A stretch of 20,253 nucleotides of DNA from Lachnospiraceae bacterium (GTDB lineage Bacteria > Bacillota_A > Clostridia > Lachnospirales > Lachnospiraceae), in the NCBI GenBank assembly GCA_017416505.1, contig JAFQCI010000008.1, forward strand, positions 1 to 20,253, read 5' to 3'. Within the stretch, counting starts at the first letter, position 1. Each line of letters opens with the position of its first letter. Below are positions 1 through 7,166 of this stretch, piece by piece. Made by a program: the position numbers and the translations under genes. The notes under the pieces were generated by a model, which did no database searches, was not told the origin of the DNA, and saw only the letters and a list, made by a program, of their open reading frames with translations.

Positions 1-28
1 GCTGTGCTGTGCTGTGCTGTGCTGTGCT
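1..28. repeat. GCTGT pentanucleotide microsatellite
   Basis: Five perfect tandem copies of GCTGT followed by GCT, cut by the window edge, so the true copy number is unknown. On the minus strand this reads as GCACA/ACAGC repeats lying at about the expected transcription start of the promoter at 30-58. Copy number changes here could alter the 5' end of that transcript. No gene is seen on it within the window. Confidence 0.9.
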
Positions 29-29
29 A

Positions 30-58
30 AGTCTATCCTTTCCCCTCAAAGCTGTCAA
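30..58 (-). promoter_or_regulatory. Sigma-A promoter, proximal of a tandem pair
   Basis: On the minus strand a perfect -35 TTGACA (53-58) is separated by 17 bp from -10 TAGACT (30-35, 4 of 6 matches). It lies 65 bp downstream of a second, stronger promoter in the same direction. Tandem consensus promoters are typical of rRNA and tRNA operons or other strongly expressed genes; the transcribed gene is outside the window to the left. Confidence 0.55.
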
Positions 59-94
59 GTCCTTTCTGGAATTTTTCACAATTTCAATAATACA

Positions 95-123
95 ATTATA
101 TCATCATTTCACGATTTTGTCAA
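95..123 (-). promoter_or_regulatory. Perfect consensus sigma-A promoter firing leftward
   Basis: On the minus strand TTGACA (118-123) and TATAAT (95-100) are both exact consensus hexamers with an optimal 17-bp spacer (101-117). Transcription would start near position 88 and leave the window. It lies downstream of jetC, so it serves a separate transcription unit and not the jet operon. Confidence 0.8.
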
Positions 124-218
124 TTTATATCAGTATTTTTATATCTTTTCGCAAAAAAAAACATTATAAATCCGAGAATGCTTCCCACACCGCACCCTGA
201 TTTTCTTTCAAATATGAA

Positions 219-305
219 ATTTCCTGAAGCAGTCCATAGACAGGAATTGCCGTACAAGGATGTACGGCAAAGCCCCAAGCGAGCCATAGATGGCTCTCTT
301 GGGGC
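219..305. repeat. Cluster of three adjacent hairpins, probable interspersed repeat or structured RNA
   Basis: Three inverted repeats follow one another. TTCCTG (221-226) pairs with CAGGAA (241-246). TTGCCGTACA (247-256) pairs perfectly with TGTACGGCAA (261-270) around a 4-nt loop. GCCCCAAG plus GAGCCA (272-286) pair with TGGCTC plus CTTGGGGC (291-305) with a single internal mismatch. None is followed by a T-run, so they are not simple terminators. Open frames of 60-110 codons cross this region on the minus strand, but they look like by-products of the palindromes. The remainder of 1-442 holds the edge promoters, AT-rich DNA and no convincing gene. Confidence 0.6.
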
Positions 306-442
306 GGTTACGTTCGTCATATAAAGTTTTATAATAAAGATGCTTAGATTTTCTTACTCTGGACAACGGAGCTACAGACTGGCATAAATGTGGGCAATGG
401 GACACCACCATCTTCGCACCAAACCGCTCACACCTTCCCCTC

Positions 443-3400
443 CTATACAAAATCGAAGGTTTCTTGTTCAAATTCCAATCTATGGTATTCCAATCTTTCC
501 TGTTCCACTTCGCTGCGGTAATCCACCACCACCGTCTGCTGCACCTTCCCAACCTGTTTTTGTCCTAAGACATAATTCACATCAAACCGGTTGGTAATAG
601 CAGGGGTGGCTCCTCTGGCAGGAACTATCAACTGCACCTGATTGGTTTTTAGCAACTCAAAGATTGGCTCCCAGATATACACATCCTTTGCGGCACCGAA
701 AGGATTATCCAAAAAGATAACATTGGATATTCCACTTTGCTCCTGATTATGAGAATTAATATTGGCAATATAATGAATGACGGAAATCAAGAACTGGATA
801 TAAATACCCTGGGATTGTCCCGTACTTCCTACCGCCTCTTCGTACCGTAAGAACCGGCTTTGTTCCTTGATTCTTTCCCTCTTATAAAGGTAAAGTCCGA
901 TGCCATTCATATCCGTTACCATCACAGAGAACAATTTCTTCAAAGACAACTGTCCCTTTAAATACATCACCACTTCCGCCTGAGAATTCTTTTTATCTGC
1001 CTGTTCAATGATTTCATCAATATACAAAGACATTCTCTGGGCGCATAATTCTTCCTTTACATAAGGAATGTTTAACTGAATCATCTGCACCAGCTGTCCA
1101 TCCAACTGGATTCTTGATAGCTTTGACAAACGGTCTAACTCCATCTTTACATCCTGACACCGTTGCAGACACTGGCTTTCGAAATTCTGTTTCATAAATT
1201 CCATATCCAGAATTCCTTTTTGAATCCGCTCTTTTTCCAGAACAATATATTCCTTCATGGCATCCAGATTTTCCATTAATTCCTTCGCAGTTTCCAAATC
1301 CTTCGGTAACATTACCTGCTCCTTAATGGTTTGTGCCAATTCATACGCATCCAGTTCCTTTAAACTGTCTACGGTCTGCATTTTATAACTTTCAAACTCC
1401 TGAATTGCCTTAGCTGTCTTTTTCTGATTCTGCTCCAAGGTTTTCTTATAGGCTTTAAAATCCTCCTGCATTTTCTCCCTGGTACCTTCATATAAGGCTT
1501 CTCCCTGTAAATCCACCTCATACATAAAGAGATAATGCTTCGCCTCATTCAGCCAGCCTTCCTGCTTTTCCTTCTCCCGGCTTAAAGCAGACAATTCTTC
1601 CTTGCAGGCATTTTTCTCCTTTTTCAATCCATCATATACTTCCTTGCAGGACGCAAGCTGTTTCGTAAGTTCCTCTACACTTCCTTTTTGGTGGAATTCC
1701 TCTTCCTCCATCCGGAATTTTTCCTGCAATTCATTTCGGGCAAGTTCAATTCGTCCCTCCATGTGGCTGATTTTCGCATCTTTCCCAGCTAACCGTTCCT
1801 TGTATTCTCCCTCTTCTTTTTGAAGTTCTAACAATTCCCGCTCCATGGTTTCTAAAACGTCTTCCTTGGTTTCTATAAGACTTTCCTCAGTTTCCATCTG
1901 CATCATGGTTTCTAATGTATATCCCTTCTTTTTCATCCGCTTCAAAGAAGTTTCCTGGCTGTTTTTTAAACTCTTAATCCATCTCTTCTTATCCTCGAAA
2001 GAAACCTCTGCCTTTTGAAGCAAAGCCTTTACCGCAGTAAACTTCGCTAAAAGCACAGAATCCACAAGGGTAAGGATTTCTAAGTCCCCTTCCTCCGGAA
2101 CATATTCCTTTACTTCCTTTTCAAAGAACTCAGATTCCTTATTTATCTTTTCCTTTAAGGCATTCCGTTTTTCTTCCCCTTTTAGTAATTCCTGCTGCAA
2201 ATTCCAAAGCTGTTTTTGAATTTCCTCCAATTCTTTACTCCACTTTAGAATCTGCTCCTGTTCCTCTCTTCTTTCTCCCTCTTTTTCCTCTAAATCCTCC
2301 TGCAATGCCAAAATCTCAAGAAGAATATTTTCTTCCTTCTTTCCCTCCAATAATCGCTCATTCCATTCCTGAGCCTTTTTCTGACATTCCGCAAGCTGAA
2401 GCTTTCGTTCTTTTTCCTTTTCCAGAACGTGATGGATACTTTCTTCCTTTTCCTCAATGGAATTTCGAAACTCCGTAAGCCTATCCGCATAAAACTCCCG
2501 GCTTACTTCCTTCATGGCAAGAACCTCTTTTAAATCCTCTTCATAAGAAGAAAGTAACTGTTCCTTTTCCTCAATGGATTCTTTGATTGCCCCAAGCAAA
2601 GCTTGTTTTTTCAACTGTTCTTCCTCTTTGTTCCAAGCACCAAGCCCCTCTTTCTTACGACTTACAAAAAACATATAATTGGACTCAAAAGAACCCCGGA
2701 TTTTCTTCTCCATCTCCAGATTAAAAATCGGAACCATATCCTCTTCCAATTCCAGATTTTTAAGATTCTCATCCATGGATAACTCTGAAAAATGCTCCAC
2801 TAAAACACCATAAGGCAGCAATGGCTGTTTCTCAAGGTGTAACTTTCTTTCCTCTTCTTTTAAACCATTCAGATACTCTATACCTAAGATGCAATCCATT
2901 CCATGTCTGGTTTTAATATAATCTTTGATAATGTTCGCACCTTTTCCCACATAAGGATTTTCGCCCCGTTCCAAGGCTCTTAAAAATTCTTCGATTCCTT
3001 CCTTCTGCTTTCGTAACTTCTGGGTTTCTTCCTGATTCATGGTGATTTTTTGTAAAATAGCCTGCTTTAAAAACTTCTCCTGTTTTACCTCGTAGATTTC
3101 CTTTAATCTTTCCTGTTTCTCTAAAGCAGCCTTAATATCTTTTTCCTCTTCCAGCAACCCATCCTTTTTTTCGTACAAATCCTTTATTTCCTTCTTTAAG
3201 GTTTCTCTTTGTACTCCCAGTTCCAGTAAAACCTCCTGACACTGGCTTTCCAGTTCCTTTCCTTCCTTCACTTCTTTTTGGAACTTTCGCATCCGTTCCT
3301 CATTCTGCTTGATGGCATCCTTAATAGAACCCAACACCGGATTTGATAATTCATTTCTTAATCGACTGATTTTCTGATTCCATTGCTGTTCTTCCTTCGA

Positions 3401-4843
3401 AAGCATAGAAAGGGTATGTTTTGAAAGATTTACCTTTAACTCCAACTCTTTTTCAGATTCCTTGAACCCCTGAAGTTCCTTGGCAATTTCCTCCTGCTTT
3501 TTGGCAAGGCTCTTTTCTTCCTCTACAGTTTCCGATAATTTCTCATCCAGACGAAGTTTTATATTATAAGCATAAAGACTCGCTTCTTCCCTACTGCCTT
3601 TCTTTCCTTCCTGAAAACTCTTAAGAATTTCCTCCTGCTCCCTTAATTCTTTCTCATCTTCCCGATACTTAAGATATTCATTCACACTTTCCCGCTTGTT
3701 TAAATCCTTTACAAGCATCTGAATCTTATCTTCCACTGTACCCTTTTGCTGCGCCAAAGTTTCCCTCTCAAAAAGCAATTCTTCCCTTTGTCGTTCATTG
3801 ATATTTAACTTCAGCAGTTCTTCTTTCTTTTTCTGGTTTCCATGGCTTTCTTCTATCTGTTCCAGCTTCTTATTTTTTTCCTCAATGGAAGTTTCTATTT
3901 CCTTTAAAAAGGTTTCCAGACTATGGTAAATCCTCTTTAATCCATCCAGACTTTCCTCTTTTTCATGGTACTGCTCTAAGAAAGTACCAATTCTTGCAAT
4001 CAGCACATTGATTAACTCCTGTTGGCGGTCATAGGAGGAAATTTCCTTCTTTTTCTTCGTCAATTCAATGAGTTTATCCTTAATCTGTAACAGTGTTTCA
4101 GCCATATCCTGATTGACATTTTCCCCATCAATCTGGTTTAAAAATGCCTTTTCAATGATTTCCTCAATAAATAAATCCTCCACCACTTTTCTGGTGGTCT
4201 TATAATTGGTTTCAAAATAGGTTCTTACATGACCTTCGGTTTTATTGATTCCACGGATAATTTCCCACTGACTCTCAATCAAACCATAGCCTGCAATGAA
4301 TTTCTGATACTCCCCTTTTTTATCAAAGACATACACTTTAAGACTTAAATCATTCTTTTCCAGTTCTTTTAAGTAACTTTTTAAGCCGCTATAAGTAATC
4401 CTTCCCTCTTCATTCACCAAAGGAAGGTTAATAATATCATTTTCATTGTATTTCCGGTAAAAAATACAGTAATTAAAATAGTCGATGCTGGCAGTATCCT
4501 TTTCTTCCTCACTCTGTTTTGCCTTTTTTGCACAAAATCCTGTAGTAAGATAAAGATATCCGTCCTTTTTATCCTTCTCATCCAGTTCCCACTCAATCAA
4601 TGAATGGATGGTAGTATTTTTACTATCCCCACGAAACAGTTTTTCAATGGGCTGTTTTTCGTCCAAAGTACAATTCGGAATCAGGTTTTGAAGCAAAAGA
4701 AGCATTAAAACGCTCTTTCCACCACCGTTTGCCAAATCATAAATCGTATTTTTCCCATACATTTTCATGACAAAGTCATCATACTGCTGCGTACCGAAAT
4801 TATATTTTACGTTATTCACACGGATTCGATTTATCTTAGGCAT
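443..4843 (-). CDS. jetC: Wadjet/MukB-like SMC ATPase (JetC)
   Basis: Large 1466-aa SMC-type ATPase, predicted to be the motor of a condensin-like complex; Wadjet complexes extrude DNA loops and restrict plasmids. An N-terminal ATPase head carries the P-loop DLANGGGKSVL (about residues 36-46). Very long Glu/Lys-rich coiled coils (roughly 230-630 and 740-1250) flank a non-coiled hinge-like segment at about 630-740. The C-terminal head carries a signature-like STGQSQG (about 1340-1346) and Walker B IFLDNPFG (about 1376-1383). The usual catalytic Glu after the Walker B Asp is Asn here. I chose the ATG at 4843, not the longer frame from 4942, because GGAGG lies 8 nt upstream and the product then starts just before the P-loop beta strand. 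The start overlaps the jetB stop by 8 nt (ATGCCTAA), implying translational coupling. Family assignment is by architecture and operon layout; an MksB-like housekeeping role is the alternative. Confidence 0.8.
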   Translation of the reverse strand: MPKINRIRVNNVKYNFGTQQYDDFVMKMYGKNTIYDLANGGGKSVLMLLLLQNLIPNCTLDEKQPIEKLFRGDSKNTTIHSLIEWELDEKDKKDGYLYLTTGFCAKKAKQSEEEKDTASIDYFNYCIFYRKYNENDIINLPLVNEEGRITYSGLKSYLKELEKNDLSLKVYVFDKKGEYQKFIAGYGLIESQWEIIRGINKTEGHVRTYFETNYKTTRKVVEDLFIEEIIEKAFLNQIDGENVNQDMAETLLQIKDKLIELTKKKKEISSYDRQQELINVLIARIGTFLEQYHEKEESLDGLKRIYHSLETFLKEIETSIEEKNKKLEQIEESHGNQKKKEELLKLNINERQREELLFERETLAQQKGTVEDKIQMLVKDLNKRESVNEYLKYREDEKELREQEEILKSFQEGKKGSREEASLYAYNIKLRLDEKLSETVEEEKSLAKKQEEIAKELQGFKESEKELELKVNLSKHTLSMLSKEEQQWNQKISRLRNELSNPVLGSIKDAIKQNEERMRKFQKEVKEGKELESQCQEVLLELGVQRETLKKEIKDLYEKKDGLLEEEKDIKAALEKQERLKEIYEVKQEKFLKQAILQKITMNQEETQKLRKQKEGIEEFLRALERGENPYVGKGANIIKDYIKTRHGMDCILGIEYLNGLKEEERKLHLEKQPLLPYGVLVEHFSELSMDENLKNLELEEDMVPIFNLEMEKKIRGSFESNYMFFVSRKKEGLGAWNKEEEQLKKQALLGAIKESIEEKEQLLSSYEEDLKEVLAMKEVSREFYADRLTEFRNSIEEKEESIHHVLEKEKERKLQLAECQKKAQEWNERLLEGKKEENILLEILALQEDLEEKEGERREEQEQILKWSKELEEIQKQLWNLQQELLKGEEKRNALKEKINKESEFFEKEVKEYVPEEGDLEILTLVDSVLLAKFTAVKALLQKAEVSFEDKKRWIKSLKNSQETSLKRMKKKGYTLETMMQMETEESLIETKEDVLETMERELLELQKEEGEYKERLAGKDAKISHMEGRIELARNELQEKFRMEEEEFHQKGSVEELTKQLASCKEVYDGLKKEKNACKEELSALSREKEKQEGWLNEAKHYLFMYEVDLQGEALYEGTREKMQEDFKAYKKTLEQNQKKTAKAIQEFESYKMQTVDSLKELDAYELAQTIKEQVMLPKDLETAKELMENLDAMKEYIVLEKERIQKGILDMEFMKQNFESQCLQRCQDVKMELDRLSKLSRIQLDGQLVQMIQLNIPYVKEELCAQRMSLYIDEIIEQADKKNSQAEVVMYLKGQLSLKKLFSVMVTDMNGIGLYLYKRERIKEQSRFLRYEEAVGSTGQSQGIYIQFLISVIHYIANINSHNQEQSGISNVIFLDNPFGAAKDVYIWEPIFELLKTNQVQLIVPARGATPAITNRFDVNYVLGQKQVGKVQQTVVVDYRSEVEQERLEYHRLEFEQETFDFV

Positions 4844-5549
4844 CCTGTTTTCCTCCAAATAATTCGTATAACTTTCCTCTGTTTTCTTCAAAATAGCGTT
4901 CTGCCAATGCCCGGAATCTCTTAGTTGGATAATACCGCTCATTGTTCTCTAAAAATAATTCCTGGGACTTTAAAAAATTAAATACCAGCTTTACATATCC
5001 GGCTTTCGAAGCCTTAGAAGCCCTTACATCCAAGGCATCTGTTCCCGTGGTATAAGGTACTTCATCCCATAAAAGGGCGATATCAAGAAAACTGTCTTCT
5101 TCCACTTCTGCCTGAATTAGCACCTGCATATTTTCTTTTACGGAGCGGATACTTTCTGTTACTCTGGTGGCGATTTCTTCTAACTTTACATACTCTTTAT
5201 AAGATATGGTGGCAGAATCGGAGTAAAAAGACAAAAGTACCTGATACATAATAAAATAGCAAAGATAAAGTTCTTTATTCAATCGCACTCCCATGGCTCT
5301 TTTTAACTCTTCATTCTGATATCCAAATACCCGGTTTCCCTGTCCGGCAGTCACAAAAAGTGACTCTTCATATTCATAAATGGATAAATTTAATTTCTTT
5401 AACATTACATTTAAAATCTCATACACTTCCGGATTTTCATTGTATTCTTCATAAAGGCGGCTGTTTTTCCCTTCCACCTTGCTTACATTTTCTCCTGCAA
5501 TTAATTTTGCATATAGTTCCAATGCCTTTTCTAAATTTCTGCTGTCCAT
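4836..5549 (-). CDS. jetB: Wadjet JetB-like (MukE/KITE-type) subunit
   Basis: A 237-aa acidic, mostly helical soluble protein without signal peptide or membrane segments. Position and size fit the small winged-helix (KITE, MukE-like) subunit of Wadjet/Mks condensins, which binds the kleisin and the SMC head. The C-terminal part (about residues 165-237) has a strand-helix pattern with Lys/Arg and ends in an acidic, aromatic stretch, as expected for a winged helix. The gene starts 2 nt after the jetA stop with AAGGA as ribosome binding site, and its end overlaps jetC, so the three proteins should be made in fixed ratio. I believe it belongs to the uncharacterised DUF6063-type family, from memory and not from a search. 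Confidence 0.7.
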   Translation of the reverse strand: MDSRNLEKALELYAKLIAGENVSKVEGKNSRLYEEYNENPEVYEILNVMLKKLNLSIYEYEESLFVTAGQGNRVFGYQNEELKRAMGVRLNKELYLCYFIMYQVLLSFYSDSATISYKEYVKLEEIATRVTESIRSVKENMQVLIQAEVEEDSFLDIALLWDEVPYTTGTDALDVRASKASKAGYVKLVFNFLKSQELFLENNERYYPTKRFRALAERYFEENRGKLYELFGGKQDA

Positions 5550-5551
5550 AC

Positions 5552-7081
5552 CTAAATCCTTTCAAATATCATATCCGTTACCTTAAAGGCACCATTTAAA
5601 GTAATTTCTTCCTCCAAAAACTGTAAGGTAAACTTCAAGCCTTTGTATTCACTTCCCATTTTTTGCTTCATCATACCAGAAACCATCCCCTCTAGAAAGG
5701 TTTCAGAAGCTAAAAGCAATTTATCCACATGATATTCCTTCTTCTGGCTTAAATGCACCAGGAAAGAATAATAATCCCCGTTCTGATAAATCTCTTTTCC
5801 AAACTTAATCTCAAGTATAGCATTGTATTCTCTTAGGGTGATTTTATCCCTTTTCATCAACTGACGGAACAATTCTCCTAACAACTTTTCAAAGTTATTG
5901 GAAATTCGCTCCTCTTCGATTTCATCCTGAAATACATAATTTTCTGTATCCAGAACCTTTTCTATCTTTTCCCTTTTCTTTTCTTCCTTCGGCTTAAAAG
6001 AAAGTCCCTCATTTAATAAATCAAAGCTAAACTTCTTTTGCTTATTTGGCAATAAAAAAGGACTTAACAATTCCCCTAATATACTTGGAGTATCCTCTTT
6101 CTTCGCCATAACCTCTGCCTTCTTAAAGTCAAAGACAGGTCTTAATTTTCTTAACTTCGCCGCCTTTATCATGCCATCGATAGATGCCGTTAATTCCACA
6201 GACTCTCTCATTAGTTCAGAATGGCGGTAAATGGTCTTTTTTAACTCAATTTCAAGGGCAGAAATGTCCATCAATGCCTGTTGGTACTTGTCCGCATCAT
6301 AGGAGGTTTCCTCCCTTAATTCTGCCTTTTCCAAAGCCTTTTTAACTAATTCCTGATTCTTCTTAAATAATTTCTGCTCCTTAATAAACCAGCCAGCCAC
6401 ATTTTCCACATAGGCATCGTATGCCTTTACACCCTCGAAAATATCCTCAGAAAGGAGTTTCACCACATCCCGTTTCTCGTAGGAAATCTTTTTCACCTCA
6501 TTGTTCATCCGGCGTACCACTTCAATACCGCCCTTAAAGTTATTGGTACGAATCATCTTTTCCAATAACAACTGTTGAACACTAATCTTACTTTCTTCCT
6601 TCATTTCCTTGGTGTATAAATAAAATTCCACCGCTTCTTTGGTAAGGTGGTATAAAATTCTTCCCTCTTTTAAATCACTTTCAAATAATTTTACCCTTGC
6701 CAGCTTTCTCTTTTTATCCTTAGGGTCAAAATAGTTAAATTCAAAAGGCTTTCCATCATGAAATAATTTTTCAAAAATATAGCGGATTAACTCTCTTTCT
6801 TCTTCTATCTCTAACAACAAAGAGAAATCCCGCTGCAATACCGAAGACAGGAATGTTGCATAGTCCTCATAGCTTACATCCCGGTCATTAAAATTATTCT
6901 CATGAATAAAGTATCGGATTACGGCCATCGTAAGATAAGCCATATCCAATACTTCATACCGTCCTTCTTTATATGTGGAAAAATTCGTATTCATAAGTTG
7001 AAAAAAAGGATAATACTTCCTAAGATTCAACATACGCTCATTATGGTCTTCTATCATTTCATGGATTAAAATATGTTCCAT
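5552..7081 (-). CDS. jetA: Wadjet JetA-like (kleisin/MukF-type) subunit
   Basis: A 509-aa soluble protein, first gene of the operon. The N-terminal about 150 residues look like winged-helix material (a helical run around EHILIHEMIEDH, then regions rich in aromatic and acidic residues). A helical, coiled-coil-rich middle (about 190-320) follows, then a charged linker rich in Lys/Glu (about 340-390) and a C-terminal domain (about 400-509). This is the layout of kleisin-type subunits that bridge SMC heads (MukF, MksF, JetA). It matches what I recall of the JetA family formerly called DUF5716, found next to a DUF6063 protein and a giant SMC in Clostridia. The ATG at 7081 has AGGA/AAGGA upstream. 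No clear promoter is visible in the 85-bp gap to the GGDEF gene, so read-through from upstream is possible. Confidence 0.7.
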   Translation of the reverse strand: MEHILIHEMIEDHNERMLNLRKYYPFFQLMNTNFSTYKEGRYEVLDMAYLTMAVIRYFIHENNFNDRDVSYEDYATFLSSVLQRDFSLLLEIEEERELIRYIFEKLFHDGKPFEFNYFDPKDKKRKLARVKLFESDLKEGRILYHLTKEAVEFYLYTKEMKEESKISVQQLLLEKMIRTNNFKGGIEVVRRMNNEVKKISYEKRDVVKLLSEDIFEGVKAYDAYVENVAGWFIKEQKLFKKNQELVKKALEKAELREETSYDADKYQQALMDISALEIELKKTIYRHSELMRESVELTASIDGMIKAAKLRKLRPVFDFKKAEVMAKKEDTPSILGELLSPFLLPNKQKKFSFDLLNEGLSFKPKEEKKREKIEKVLDTENYVFQDEIEEERISNNFEKLLGELFRQLMKRDKITLREYNAILEIKFGKEIYQNGDYYSFLVHLSQKKEYHVDKLLLASETFLEGMVSGMMKQKMGSEYKGLKFTLQFLEEEITLNGAFKVTDMIFERI

Positions 7082-7139
7082 CGTTCCTAGTTTCCTTCTT
7101 TTATCCTTGTTCTTTCACAGTTTGGCTTTAAAACGCAGC

Positions 7140-7165
7140 CAGGTGCCACGTCCCCGTGTCACCTG
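7140..7165. repeat. REP-like palindrome between GGDEF gene and jetA
   Basis: CAGGTGCCACG (7140-7150) and CGTGTCACCTG (7155-7165) form an 11-bp stem with one mismatch around a 4-nt loop, directly after the stop codon of the GGDEF gene. On the minus strand the core reads GTGACACGGGGACG, which I recall as a frequent core of REP-type repeats linked to RAYT/IS200-like transposases in Firmicutes. There is only a short T-stretch beyond it, so it would be a poor terminator but could reduce read-through into jetA. Confidence 0.5.
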
Positions 7166-7166
7166 T

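Noticed and set aside
1..28. CRISPR array
   Set aside because: Pentanucleotide tandem repeat without spacers; no CRISPR-like repeats anywhere in the window.
120..597. Short open frames crossing the left-edge hairpins and the end of jetC (114, 69 and 66 codons)
   Set aside because: They have no ribosome binding site, overlap jetC or the palindromes, and have low-complexity composition; read as by-products.
4836..4942. Upstream ATG of jetC at 4942
   Set aside because: It would overlap jetB by over 100 bp, has no binding site, and adds 33 residues before the conserved N-terminal beta strand.
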